64,000 bases of DNA from Conoideocrella luteorostrata. Lineage: Eukaryota > Ascomycota > Sordariomycetes > Hypocreales > Clavicipitaceae. The translations under genes were made by a program, and so were the position numbers. Below, piece after piece: positions 10,364 to 25,475 of this stretch. Every line of letters starts with the position of its first letter. Position 1 is the first letter of the stretch. Location: contig JASWJB010000170.1 in the NCBI GenBank assembly GCA_032433595.1, positions 1-64,000 of the forward strand, written 5' to 3'. The notes under the pieces are model-generated. The model worked only from the letters and a program-made list of their open reading frames with translations, had not been told where the DNA came from and searched no databases.

Positions 10364-12761
10364 TTATAATGTACACTCACGCAGCTTTCCCTGTTGCCCG
10401 ATTTCAAATTCTATCCATCTGCCTACGCCCTTTCGACCTGGGACCAAGACGCTACTTGGGTTCATGACATGGCAACCTTCGTAGGTGATGCAGAACGGAG
10501 GGGCAGTTGTATCTACTAAAGCCATAGCTGAGGGAAGGGGATACAAGTGCAAACTGGAGGAATAGTCCCAGTGCACGGGGCGGATGGATTGCCTGAACGG
10601 GGCGAGATAGCCCTGATCAAGAATAGTTTTGACTAGCTTTTGCGCAGTTCGGACGTCTTCGGTCATGGAGGAGGCAGCCATGACGGTTGGAGGATCGTTG
10701 GCAGCATCCAGTTCCATAGCGTCTGCTTCGGCCTGGGACTCGACGGCGGTGGTTCCGGCAGTGGATGTATTCTCCTCATCTCCGGGATCCGCTTCGTTTC
10801 GCTTCTTCTTCATGGTAACGGATGTGCGGCGCAGGCGGGCTGAGAGGTCGTCGCGGAAGAGTACGAGTTCGTGATTGGGCCCAAATAGCGTCATGCGGCT
10901 GGGGTTGGAGGTCCAGATAGCGGAACCTTGCATGCTTTGTTGACTTGCCTCGGAGTTGGCGGTAGCAAAGGCACGACGAATTCGCGAGGTGAACATATCT
11001 GGGACGGGCTTCCGGGGCAGTGGTACGGATGCTCCGGCAGTAAAGGATGAGACCCAGCCGTCGTTATCACCGGGGACAAATACAAAGGTTGACGATTGCA
11101 GAAGGGTCGGGAAGTCAGAGAGCGCGGAGGCTAGAGCGTCAAAGTATTCTTTGTACTCTATGCTGCCGCCGCTGCCGCCCCGAGCCATGACGGCTTGCTG
11201 TGTGAAATTCCCAGTCAGGACAAACGTCAACGGTGCGGAGCCTTCAGGCTCAGCGGCATACAGAGACAGGATTTTCCGCATGGCTTGAAGGGCCCGCGGC
11301 TGGTCCATGTTGAGTTCGCCAATGATGATCGCTCGTCCTCGTCCAGGCATATCCGGTTGTGACTGCCGGCGCATCAGACGTTGCTCAATCCGCCGCATCT
11401 TCGCACCAACCGCTCTTTCGCTCCCTACTCCCAAAAAGTCGATCCATCCGAAACCACCGCCAATCGTGTGGTCTTGGCCCTCCCCCTCGGGGCCGCTGAT
11501 TCCCAACGTTGCTTGACGCTTCTCACATGGCGGTTGACCGATGAAGAAGCCCTGGAATTTACCGCCCAGTGTTCCGCCGACACCGCTGCTGCCGCTGAGA
11601 CCCTTTCCCACAGATTCTTCCTCCTCTTCATAGACACCGTCCACCAAAACGACCATACCGGGGCAGAACCATGCTGAGTCTTTCGGGATTGCGACGGCTT
11701 GGCTCAGGTCCAAGGCGATTGTGCCTGTGAGGTCGCTCATGGCGAGGTGTCCTGTGGGCAACATGACCAATTGGCCCAGCAGCATGTGGTTGCTGCCATG
11801 ACGACCAAGCATGTTGGCGATGGGTGTGATTTTGAGGGATTGCTGATTTGATAAGGAACGTTGCAGTGTTCGCTTTCGGGATGATGAGACGGAGGAGGTC
11901 TGGAAAGCTTCGCTTCGGAGCAGGCGCTGGTGAATGACTTGATAGCGATTTTGAAAGACGACAGTTTTGCGGGACGCAGGTGGCAGTATTGACGGTTTCG
12001 TTGTTTCTCTACAAGCACAATCAGCCTTGCTCCTGAGGCTGCGCCGTCTTCACTTTCGTCAGTGCTTACCTCTCGAAGTGTTTCTTGCCCACATTGTATA
12101 CCAGCCTAGGTTGGTCGAATGCGTTGATAACGCTTAGCCACGCTCTTGGGTCGTTTATATCTTCATCCTCCTCCGGCGCATCCTCCTGAACTCCAAGACC
12201 AGACATGCCGAAACTAACGTTACTGTCTTCTCTTATGGGTCCGGTCGGTCGCAGGCCAAGCCTAGTGTTAACGGCATCGTCGTCATTTACCCCCAGCATG
12301 CTGTCTCCCCTCGGTAATCCCTTCCCGGGACCAACAATCTTGCCGCCGCTTATGTTACCCTCGAGAGTCTTGAGGATATCGTGTAGCTCTTTGCTCGTAC
12401 CTTCCACTATGACACCGCCGTTTCTGTTTTTCCAGCTTCTCGCAACCTCCTCCAGCACACGCTCGGCGAGGCCTTCTTCCCGCCATCCTGAGCCGCAGTG
12501 CCTTCCGATGAAAGAAGCGAGCTCTTGAAGCGCAGACGAGGTGAGAGTTAGGGAGTGCTTTTTTGTGAATGTACGAAACGCAAGTGGTCGTAAGGTAGCG
12601 GGCGGTAGGATAATGGGCAGAATGACAGCTTTTGGAGCATTGACATTGAACGGCTTCAGAGGATGGACTGGAGTGCCGAATGCTGGCGACGACGACGGTA
12701 TGGCAGACGACGGAGGGAGGGCGTTCTGCTTTCGAAAGATGGGTGCTGGTGTTCTGTCCAT
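10364..12761 (-). CDS. DPB2: DNA polymerase epsilon subunit B (Dpb2)
   Basis: The model joins 12761-12070 and 12008-10364 (minus strand), about 778 aa. The 61-bp intron has donor GTAAGC and acceptor TAG; splicing gives HFERETTKPSILPP and then QNRYQVIHQRLLRSEAF, typical of Dpb2. The B-subunit OB/phosphoesterase-like region includes SLKITPIANMLGR, MLLGQL and ALDLSQA, FCPGMVVLVDG, FVLTGNF and FVFVPGDNDGW. The calcineurin-like fold of this family has lost catalytic metal ligands; it is a structural subunit of the leading-strand replicase and helps couple it to the CMG helicase. An acidic insertion follows SARLRRTSVTMKKKRNEAD. Start at 12761 gives MDRTPAPIF; no better upstream start was seen. Confidence 0.95.
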
Positions 12762-13424
12762 ATTTGCGGCTTCTGTCTTGTTAGCTTACAATTCACCATG
12801 CAAGCCCAATTTAATTTAAAAATTTGACAAGAATCAAGCCTGTCGCATTTGGCGAGCCGGTCTCCCCTGACATATTGTAGACTGATTCCGACGTGGGGCC
12901 AGCCAAACCGCGTTGACGTTGACGCGCCTAATTGATTTCTGTTAAGTGCATATCGTGAGTCGCGGGGTCCTCGCGTGTCGCTTGCCATGACGACGAGTGA
13001 GAGTGACCTCATCGGCCCGGGACCCACAACATCGGAGGTCAATTATCATGAGCCAAGGAGCTGTAGGCTAGCTGCGGATTCTCAAAGCTTCATTCGTACT
13101 TCGTACAGGCTGGCATTGATTAGCAGTAAATCAAAATGCTGGCAGATAAAGTCCGATTTGCTCCGAGGGGCATACGCATGTGGCAAAGAGCCGTATCTAC
13201 CTTGCCAAATAATTCACACATTGTACGCCATGTCGACAAGTATCTATCTGCATCTTCCGGCCACTAACTAACATCAAGACTAGAAAGTCTTTGACAATCC
13301 GTCGTCACCCGCGTCTTACCTCCTCACATATCTTGACACGAGTCCGCCCTCTCCGAAGCTTGCCATTGGAACATCCACCGCCATCCCCCCCACGCCACAA
13401 TCATTTGCAGCCAACCATCGATTC
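12762..13424. other. divergent promoter region
   Basis: 663 bp between the divergent starts of DPB2 and the small gene at 13425. The right part is C-rich, as in fungal leaders. No gene seen. Confidence 0.5.
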
Positions 13425-13946
13425 ATGGATATCCTGAACGAAGTCGTGGGCGAATACGGCCATCAAGATGAGGACGTCACCAGCCAAGCTCGCGCGTATG
13501 CCAGCCCTGGGGGTTTCAATCTGGGTTCCGGAGGCACTTTCTTTAACAAGCAACGACCTAATCGTGGATCCTCACACCAAGAAGGAGCTGGCAATAGTGC
13601 TAAAGATTCTGGTGTCGGGGGTGCAAGTGCTCAAGGGGGCGCTGGCGGCGCTGGCAAAGGTGGTTGGGTGCATCTCAGTGATCGCAGAAACCCCCCTGAC
13701 TTTGGGAGAATAGCATGGCCTGAGGATATCCTGGGCAGTGCAGAGGTGGACAGCCATGGACAGGTTGTTGGCAGGGTTCAGTTGAGCGGGACCTACAGGA
13801 TAGTCACCAATGAGGGGATGTGAGTATATCGAGCCATTTTCATTCAATTCTTACTAACCTTTGGTTTGAACCATAGACTAGGCCTCAGCCCCTTCTTGGA
13901 AGGGAAGTTGATTGATCGGCTAAAAAGGGAGGAGTCCAAATCATGA
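13425..13946 (+). CDS. small hypothetical protein, 154 aa
   Basis: The model joins 13425-13819 and 13877-13946. The 57-bp intron has donor GTGAGT, branch CTAAC and acceptor ATAG. Splicing changes the dead-end reading into NEGILGLSPFLEGKLIDRLK, which looks like a natural C-terminus. The N-terminal part is acidic (MDILNEVVGEYGHQDED). The centre is glycine-rich and low complexity. The segment VHLSDRRNPPDFGRIAWPED followed by ILGSAEVDSHGQVVGRVQLS looks like a small folded domain. There is no signal peptide or membrane segment. I do not recognise the family. It probably shares a promoter with DPB2. Confidence 0.75.
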
Positions 13947-15668
13947 TGCGCTGGACAAACCAAATAGCACTGCTTGAATGAGTGAATAAGACGGCATCCT
14001 CTATGTCAACTTGTACCATCACATGTAATTTACGTCGTTGCGCTTTATCTATCATGCAGGCAATGGCCAGGACCGTATAGGTACAAGCCGTTTTACGTCA
14101 CCACCCGCCCTGTCGGTTCCAACGAATAGCATCCCTACACTACCGACGTATTTGTGACTCGATATGTCCTAATCATGTCCCCTTTTTCTATATCGGAGCA
14201 ATAGCATTGGACAAGCGACAGGTCTCGGATTTTGATCAGACCACGACATAACTACGGAGCGGCATGGACAGACGGCATGGACTAGACGGCAAATTCGTAG
14301 AGTACGCCGCAACGGCTTGCTCAGTAGCGATGGCAAAGGGTAGGTCGCACCCATGATTCCGGCGATACACATCAAGAGCCAACCAATGTTACCGCAAGTT
14401 CTACCCGCTGCCGCATACGTACGACCACATTAAAATTAGCCCCCAAATCCGAAGCCACGATGTAGCTGAGAGCCGTGAAAATGGGGCATGTCGCTTAGTT
14501 TACTTCCGGACACAATATGTACGTCTGCTCCTTGATACTTCTCCAGTTTGAGAAGATGTATTTTGTCGTTGTTTAGACACTGCAGAAGCCCGGCTGAGTG
14601 ACAATGCCAGAGTCACACTCTGAGTACCCTGTATCTCCCCTCCCAGCTGCGCCAATTTGCATCAGCTCGTGCTTAGTGACACATCGCCCATGTCTATTGG
14701 TTTAAATATGCAGTTTACCCTTGGCTAAGCATGAGATTATCGGACCCAGGGTGTTTGATTTCTGCCATTGCCGGTGGTGGTGCTTGGCACTATTCCCCCC
14801 GACCGTCCGCTCATCGCTAAAGTACCGAGGTGGTAAGCAAATTTGGTAGGTGTCACGACGTCAATATCTTTAAGGCAATGCAATTAGGCTCGGATCCATC
14901 CAATCAATGGCGGAGGGTGCATACGGTGTCTCGGCTTCCATTGGAGCCAACGCACAATTTCGGCGGTTCAGTTTGTAATGTTTGAATTTTTTTTAACCGC
15001 GACGGTCGCGACTCCTATATGTGACGACCTAGCTAGCGTCTCGTACTGTGAAAGCGGTCGATGTTCAGCCGGGTCCCGCTATTGGCTGCGATAAAAAAAA
15101 AAATCCCCCGGGCCAAATCCAGGTTAGCGAGACAGGCAGACGGCAACACCAGAGTCAGCTCCTACGCAACCACTCCGTACACGCAGCAACAACGGAATAG
15201 TGACGAACATGTGTCGATCGCATCCTTGCAGCAATGCAACTGCCATTCACAAACTCATGCGGCTGGGGGTTTGCTGGTGGCTCTGTTCCCTGCCTAGTTA
15301 ACCCGAAACCGGACGTGAATAAATTAATTACACATAGTCCTATATGCATACAGAGTGCATATGCATACGGCGTGCACACCACCCACTTGCAGCGCCTTTA
15401 CCCTTCCACCTTCCTGCCCATTACCACACTACCACACTACCACCTCCAACTACTGGGACTCATGTACCATCAACTCCTCAACTCCACCAATCCGCCATCT
15501 TCTCCAACTTTCGCCCAACCTTGCTTTTCATATCTTTCTCCCTTGTAAGCCCAGCACCGGCATACCCGCCCGCTTCTGCCGCGCCGAAGTCGACCGTATC
15601 TGCATCGCGACGTCAACGGACCATTGACGGCGATCCTGCCATCCTCCCCTCCATCTCCCTCCCCCGCC
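13947..15668. other. intergenic, long upstream region of SNF1
   Basis: 1.7 kb without a supportable gene. The right 300 bp is strongly C- and CT-rich (CACACTACCAC-type runs), consistent with a long SNF1 leader. Several short ATG-initiated frames occur in it, including an in-frame ATG at 15624 that would add 15 residues to Snf1. Confidence 0.5.
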
Positions 15669-18076
<2,408 letters not shown>

Positions 18077-18707
18077 TTAAATGCTGACAGAAGAGGAGTC
18101 TTTTGCGTATTTGAGGGAACCGAAGGGAGGGCGGCGATTGACAAAGTCCTAGCGACTTAGGAGGGTGGCGATTGACGAAGTCATAACGACTTAGCTCTAT
18201 ACAAAGCTATTGGTATTATGTTTATCGGAGTATGGAGTCTATGAGCAGGTAGCGATGTCTGCGTCAAGCATATTGGGTTCAGCGTTAGGTAGTCAGTCTA
18301 AAGAGTAGTCAGCGTCTTGCACATAGACATGAATAGGTGCTCGAAGTGCCTTGCAAGTCGGTTATATCGGGAAATTGCAAGTCACGTTTATGCAATGACA
18401 GGTGAAGCGTTACGTGTTGGCCTCTGCTCGAATACATACCAGCCCTTAAGGCTAAGAAAGAAAAATTCGACAAGAAACACCTCACCACTATGCGATTTAT
18501 TGACTCATGGCCTGTTTATATGTAATGCACAGCACAAGATATAAGCTAACAAAGCCACCCATTCATCCATCCATCCATCCATCCATCCACCCATTCATGA
18601 AGCAAGAGTATAATCCTATCAATATATTTTCTTTGGACTAAATGCAAAAGGGTAGCGTGACAAATCTACGAGACATGAGAAAATATAAACGAGTAACTAC
18701 AAGTCCT
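18077..18707. other. convergent spacer between SNF1 and ICL, with (ATCC)n
   Basis: Holds the two 3' UTRs. An imperfect duplication (GGGCGGCGATTGACAAAGTC / GGTGGCGATTGACGAAGTC) lies at about 18129-18183. A (ATCC)n microsatellite of about seven units is at 18564-18592. No gene. Confidence 0.65.
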
Positions 18708-20998
18708 CTAATGGAACTGATCCTCCGTCACACCCTTGCCCATGGCGGCTGTAGAGCTCACTCCGCCCGTCACCATCTTCTGCAACTCGTCGACGTACGT
18801 AGCACCACTCCATTTCTGGTGCTTGACGACGTCCACGCCCAGGTTCATCTCGGGCTCCTGGACGAGCTCGCCGTACGCCCTCATGCCCTGCTGGGAGTAG
18901 GCCTTGGCGAACTTGTCGCTGATCAGGGCGGTGGTGTGCAGGCCAGCCAGCGTGATGAACTGCCAGCAGTAGCCCAGTGAGGCGAGACGGCGGATATACG
19001 TCTCCTGCTCGTCCCTCGGCATGGCCGTCTTCCAGTTGAACGAGGGGGAGAGGTTGTAGGCGAGCTTCTGCTCGGGCCACACGGCGTGCACGCCGTCGGC
19101 GAACTCCTTGGCCTGCGCAAAGTCGGGCAGCTTGCTCTCCATCCAGACAGCGTCGCAGTAGGGGCCGTACGCGATGGCGCGGTTGATGGCGCAGTCGCAG
19201 CCGCCCTTGAGGCGATAGTAGCCCTCCCGGGTGCGCGGGGAGTCCCAGTCGAAGAAGACGTCTGCGCCGAGGAGGCCCCTCGCGATGGCGCGGGCCTCGT
19301 TGTTGGACTTGCCCTTTGCCTGGGCCGTGTATTGCGACTGGAGGCGCTGCTTGTCCTGGCCCGGGTGGCTGCCCTTGGCGATGGCCTGGAGGACGGCGTC
19401 GTCGAAGCGCATGAGGTTGGCGGCGGCGATCCACTCGTCCTCGATGCGCTGCAACTCGTCGCCGACCTTGCCGGCCTTCTCGGCCGCAATCATGAGGTCA
19501 TTCAGGGGCTGGAGGGACGGGTTGGTCGAGCCGATGATGAAGGCATGGTCGCGGGGGTCGATGGTGGTGGTGATGAGGGTCGCGGCTTCGGCGTCGGTGC
19601 GGGCGACGGCAATGAGGTCGGTGCCTGTGATTTTTCAGAGTCGTTAGTCGTTATTTCTTTTTGTTATTTCCTTTTTTTTTCTTATGGTAGTTTGACGGCT
19701 AGATGATGGGAATTCTGCTGGCCGAAGCAATTGGCATGGATTTCAATTTTTTTTTTGGGCGTTCTGGAACAGCCCGTCATCTTTCACGTTTTACACCCGA
19801 TGCGATGTGATGCATCACGGCTTGCGGCTGCCATGACGGCATCTCGGAGTGGGGCCCTTTCACATGTCCGGCGATCCATCCTCTCGCCGGTGTAAGTCAT
19901 GCGACACACACAGACGCCCCAATTCCAGCCGAAAAGCCTGAGAAGAAACAACAAAAAAAAAAAAAAAAAAAACAGAAAAGAAAACAGAAATAGAAGAGGG
20001 GCGAATAGATAGTGTACAAACGGAACAGGAATGCTCACCCATAATATCCGCCTGCGCACGAATGGCAACCAGTCGGCTAATGTGCTCGCTGATCGGCACA
20101 AGGACCTTGCCAGCCATGTGGCCGCACTTCTTGGTGCCGGGAGCCTGGTCTTCAATGTGAATGCCCGCGGCGCCCTTCTCGACAAACAGCTTGGTGAGCT
20201 TCATGACGGCGGTGAGGCCGCCGTGGCCGGTGTCAGCGTCGGCAATGATGGGGCGCAGGTAGTCAATGTTCGCGACTTGGCTGCGCTGGCTCTTGGGCGT
20301 GCTGAGGCGCTCCTGGCGTTGTTTGCGGTCGTGGAAGAGCTGTGCCATGAAAAGGTGGCCAACTTTGTTGGGGACAGTGGTCTTGGAAGCACCAGTTAAA
20401 CGTTAGCAACTCTGTTCCTTTTGTTCTCATCTCCCCAGTTGCAGGGAGAGGGAGGTGCGGGCACACGATGTGCAGCAGCAGGGCCATGGCATGCAAACAT
20501 ACATATGGGTAATCAGCCAGATCTGGGCCGGGCTCATCCGAAGAAGAAGCCGTAGAGGAAGACTGCCAGCCAGATACGTAGACGGTGTCGAGATACTTGG
20601 CCATCTGGGTCACCATGGTCGGCTCCAAGCAGCCGTAGGTGTAGGACGCATCCTTGTTCTATTTCCGCCATTGTTAGCATGTATTCTCTTGCTCAATTGT
20701 GCCCTGGAAGCTGTATTCTGTGGAAAGATCGCCGCATCGGATTGGGCAAAACAAACAGCCGGCTTACCTTGAACCGACCCTCCAGGATTCCCCAAAGCTT
20801 CTTGGCCTGCACATTGCTCGGGTACTCAACCTTGAGGTGGCCCCTCTTGGAGACAATCTGCTCGGCCGTGAAGGGACGCTTGGTGTGTCTCCAGCGCGAG
20901 TCCTTCCACCAACTGTTGACCTGCTCGACTTCCTTTGCGAAGAGCTCATCCTCAATGTCCGGGTTGACCCCCGGGTTGACCATGTTGTTTGCCGCCAT
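18708..20998 (-). CDS. ICL1: isocitrate lyase (glyoxylate cycle)
   Basis: The model joins, in minus-strand order, 20998-20768, 20658-20503, 20381-20039 and 19624-18708, giving about 548 aa, the usual size. Donors are GTAAGC, GTATGT and GTGAGC; every junction closes in frame ([48 protein letters not shown]). The catalytic signature KKCGHM is at about 213-218 with the active-site Cys. Other conserved stretches are the DADTGHGG loop, [12 protein letters not shown], and the C-terminal SPSFNW and [11 protein letters not shown]. The enzyme splits isocitrate into glyoxylate and succinate, allowing growth on acetate and fatty acids. It ends EDQFH with no SKL-like tripeptide, so peroxisomal import, if any, would not use a classical PTS1. 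The last intron is 414 bp, several times longer than the others, and contains a long A/T homopolymer. Confidence 0.97.
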
Positions 20999-23070
20999 GG
21001 TTGGAAATAGCACGTGCGTGTACACACGAGGGAAGCAGAGTCTGGGGAAGGAATGAGGCAATGCAGGACACAGAGAGAGAGAGAGATGCTGGATAATGGA
21101 CGTTATCCGCGAGTGTACGGGAGGCGATGAGAGTGGGAAATGGGTGAAGGAAGAAGGAACAAGTTCACGATGGGATGGTTCCAACAAGAGCACGACAAAC
21201 GGTGTTCAGTTTTTAAGAAAGACGGAAACGAGTCACAGCTCTCGGCATAGAGTTGAGCATCTACGCATATGACTTACACCTCGGAACTTGGCCGCCCCGG
21301 TTTGCTCGTGCCTCTGGATGCCTATTGGATATGAGGAAACAGGAACGAAAAGGCGTGTGTGTCCGGGATAGTCCGGGGGGGGGTCCAATGGGGGAAGAGC
21401 AAGTCACTTGTGGCCTGGGGACGAGGATCGAGAATTTGGGAGAGTACAGACCGTTGTGTGTGAGTGGGCATCCCGGCTGCATTACTAGACGAGAAACTGT
21501 GTGCCGTACGGGCCAGAATTTAAAGTATACAGTACAGTATTGCAAGATTCGGAACCGGTAGGGGGCAGAGGCTCTTCTCGGCTCAAAGGCTACATACAAG
21601 TTGTATGTACGATATGCAGTAAAGTTCACTGGAAGCCGTCCATGGGCGGCCCAATGACATCTCTGGGCGTAATACCCGCCATTGGCCGAGGCTATCTGGC
21701 CGGACTGGTCTGGGGCCGGGCAGGTACTCATACTTGGGGTGCTCCACCAACACAGGCGCCTTCGGAGGCCCACCAAAGTAGTTGCAGCCTTTCTGGAACT
21801 GCGCTGCAGCTCCCCCGCAAATAAACGAGGCTGCTGCTCTGTCCTGTCCTGCTCTGCTCTACACGAATAGTCTGGTATTCAGTGTGTTCATATGAAAAGG
21901 AATTGTCGATGAAAAGAAAGTGAAAAGAAAAGGACAGCCATCAATGTGCTAGAAAGGCTATAGCACATGCTCATCATGAATCGCGAATAAATCCATCGTC
22001 CCCCTGCAGCTGTCAAGAAGCCTTGGATGCGTCACACACAGCCATTCTCCGTTCGGCACAAGGGCCAGGCGCCCCACATGCAAACTCCAGCGCCTCTCTA
22101 ACTAACTAGTCGTTTCTCCAGGCGTTTCTCCAACTGACCTGCAGCTGCAAGTGGACTCGTGCGCTGCTTGTCTGGTCTGCCCCGTCACTAAACGCTGCCT
22201 GTCCTGTTGCCTGCACTTCCCTCTGCGCCGCTCCGGGGCACCGGAAGTCTTGACATGTGACGGACCACACATCATCATCATCGGCACCGCACCGGCACGG
22301 CCAAAAACTGACAAAAAAAAACCAATAAATAAATAAAAAATAAAAAATAAACAGCATGCATTGCGTCTCTGCTTAAATACCGAACGCCTTGTAAGGTATC
22401 TGTGTAGTGCAATAACAAGTGCTACATCTACAAGTACCGTAATACCCGTTCTATCCTGCCGACCTGATGCCTGCCTGCTCATAAATCGCTGAATTGACAT
22501 GCTTGAGAGGAGCTGCCCGCCGACTACAGTACCTGGGCGGTCGACGTTCGCTCACACCTTTTTTATTTTACTATATTGTGGCAAGTGCATTCTTAATGCC
22601 AAGATGTCGTATTGTGTTCCCCGGGTCAGCAGAACAAGAACGGAGCACCGAGGACGCTCCCAATCCGCATGACCGGCTGTATACTTCGACAGGCGGCTGA
22701 GATGAAACCGGACGTTGTTTTCACAACAATTCATTGTCACATGATGCCATGATGTGTGCGCATTATCCACATACGTCAATTGGATGGATGGACGTGGACC
22801 CTGAGCTACAGCCACGCTAGCATGTGCTGAAACTCAAGCAGAGCAAAATTTCATACTTCGAGAACATGTCGCACACGAGACGATCCAGCTTTGACTCACA
22901 ATAGACAAAAGTAGCCAATTCTTCTACATGTCTTTGTTGCATGCAGTGTAGTCATACCCTCCTAAACGCGCACACAACAATGATGCTACAGCTATACCCT
23001 TCAACGCTACTGAGATGACGAAAGCACATAGTTTTCAGCTAAACTGATAACTATTCTCGGAGCTTATGTA
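20999..23070. other. intergenic, ICL promoter side and trehalase 3' side
   Basis: 2.1 kb. The part next to ICL is CT/GA-rich (a GAGAGAGAGAGA run near 21070) and is presumably its leader and promoter. The rest carries short frames without family signatures and an AATAAATAAATAAA-type run near 22325. No supportable gene. Confidence 0.5.
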
Positions 23071-25475
23071 TCATGCTGCAGACATATCAGCCAGTTCCTT
23101 CTCCATACTTTGCTCAATAGCCTTGATAAACGTCGGATACGGCGTCAGTGTTCCCAAGGCACGCCGCATGTGCGCGTTCACTATTTGCAGCCCATATACA
23201 TAGCTGGCATTGACCCAACCGAATCTGCAAAAAAATGTTAGCCTGACCGAAAGCTTCGCAGCACCGTGAGGTAAGATGGCAACTTACCCCTCCTTTGCAA
23301 CGCCTTTGAAGTCTAGGCCTTGGTTACCGTACTCAGCGTCAACACGGTGAGGATCTACTGGCCGTGTCACATCATACTTTTCCACCACTACACCATTGAA
23401 GTCAACAAACGCCTTGGTAATCATAAATAACCACTTGTAAGCCAGACGCTCAGCCTCCTCGGTAAAACTGTATCGGAGCAACCCAGTCCAGGCAAGCATT
23501 TGCTGTGGCGCCCAACCGTACGGATAGTCCCATTGTCGGTTGGGTCGTTCGAGGCCAATTTTACCACGCGACTTTTCAGTCCCTGCCAACAGTCCACCGT
23601 AGGCTTCAAACAGCGGCAATCCTTTCTTGACCATATCGGCTGCTTGCTTGGGTGTGGCAATGCCGGCCCAGAGCGCCCAAAAAGTGGTCGAACTTTCATA
23701 GTTGCACCGCTCACGCTTGGCGGTATCAAAGTCAAAGAACATTCCTCGCTCTTCATCCCACATGAGTTTGTCCATCGTCAGCTTGCGACGCTTCGCACGT
23801 CGATCCCAAGCTGCAGATGTGAGTACTTCTCCCGGCTGGTAAGGTGTCCTGTCGCAAAATGCCGCAGGAATCACAAGCTTGTCATCGAAAACGCTTCGGA
23901 TCGTGCGTGCAATGTCTGTCTCATATTTGAACAGCAGTGAGTTGAGATCAATCGTGGCCAAATTGGCACAAATGCCTTCAAATCGGTATGTCGTATCGTG
24001 ACCGGATTCCCGCACTGCTCGGTCATGCATAAAATAGTCATCAAGTTCTGGCTCATGAATCTCGCCATGGTTATACGCCCGCACGAACTCTTTGAAGTCC
24101 ATCTTGTGCTTCTTGATATATGGCTCGAGAATATGGACAAAGTGCGTTGCTTCAGTCTCTGGAGGAACGCCTAAACCCTCCGGGCAGTATCGTGATAAGC
24201 CGGTGGCGGGATCAAGTCGAGGTTCACATGTCCAAACGCTGTGATATTCCTTGATGGCTGCCAATATTGACCGCCTCAGGAAGTCTTTCGCATCCTTTTC
24301 GTGCTTGATTTTCTCATATACTCGTAGGGTCATGTCTGTTAAGAAGGGTGGCTGTGACCGTCCGAGATAGTATGACCGAGTGGCGTTGAGGATTTTACCA
24401 TAATGTTCAATGCAGAAGCAGAAATTCAAGACCATGGACTTTGCCAGATCAACCCTGTCATTGACCAAAAGGCCAAGTGACTCCATGTAACTATCCCAGC
24501 CGTAAAACTCGTTGAATCTCCCACCAGGCACCACAAAGGGAAGTCCTTGTAATGTCTTGGCTCCAGTTACGGGATCGACTACTTCTTCAGTTTCGACAGC
24601 TAAAAGGCCTGGCTTTCCGTTCATGTCACGAATGAGCTCCGGAGTTATCTTTTCCGGGAGCAGCTGCACATCCAGTCGTATCTCGGGTCGCTCCTTAGCA
24701 ACCTTCTTGTAGTATTCGTATTGCTCAGGTACGCCGGCCGGAACGTAAATTCGCGGCCGCGGGTCGTCTGTCCAGTCTTTGGGGTCACGTGCAGCAATCT
24801 CTATGCTTGAAGCATCAATACGTCGGGTCAGACCATCCCAAAAGTGATCACGGATGAGCCGAGATAAACGATCAACTGGGTTTTCGTTTAATCGGCCTTC
24901 ATCAAGAATAATCTGCTTTCTTCCATACTCTTTTGCCAACGTCAATTCCTGCAACAGGTTAGAGAGCATATACGTGCCTCGGACTTCGAAACGATTATAG
25001 CCAGCAGAGGCAGCGGTTCGGAGAGAGAGAACTTTGGGTCCTTCGTCTTCAATGGTGATCTGCATGTTTCCATCGGTGTCCTCTTGGGCTTGTAAGCTCT
25101 CGAGGGTGGGTTCTACTTGGATGAGAAATCGACGGCCCTGCGGCAATGCACTCTCGTCTTGGCACATGTCAGCTTTCCTGATACGAGGATAAAAGGGAGG
25201 ATAAAAGGGAAAATCGGATCAAGCATACCATGGCTGCCTCTTCGAAACGGCTCTCGAATGCCATTCCGTTCGAATTGTTTCATCAGACTGTTCTAGAAAC
25301 AGAGTCAGTCAAACGTCTTTCTCAGCATCAACGAGCCAAGTACCTGAGAGTATGTTCGCGTTCGAGCTCCATAACGGTTGTGGTGTCTTTCTTCCGTCGT
25401 GTAATATGTCTTCGCATCGTCAAACACGCCGAAATCCTCCGAGGTACGGGCTTGATGATTTGCAGTCCCCGCCAT
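23071..25475 (-). CDS. NTH1: neutral trehalase (GH37)
   Basis: The model joins 25475-25344, 25292-25229, 25172-23288 and 23224-23071 (about 744 aa). Introns are 51, 56 and 63 bp. The second intron's acceptor is set at AAAG because only that keeps the frame (RRGSHADMCQDE). The N-terminal tail holds RRGS with Ser64, a protein kinase A-type site. A calcium-binding-like loop [12 protein letters not shown] is at about 97-108. GH37 signatures are [14 protein letters not shown] (about 281-294) and [10 protein letters not shown]. The C-terminus ([13 protein letters not shown]) is in the last exon. The enzyme hydrolyses cytosolic trehalose to two glucose. In this family it is activated by PKA phosphorylation of the tail with calcium/14-3-3 input. 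There is no signal peptide, which separates it from acid trehalase. Confidence 0.96.

Noticed and set aside
18642..19706. Plus- and other-frame ORFs up to 245 codons across the isocitrate lyase 3' exon
   Set aside because: Shadows of a GC-rich coding exon; low-complexity Arg/Ala/Pro-rich products, while the true frame carries all family motifs.
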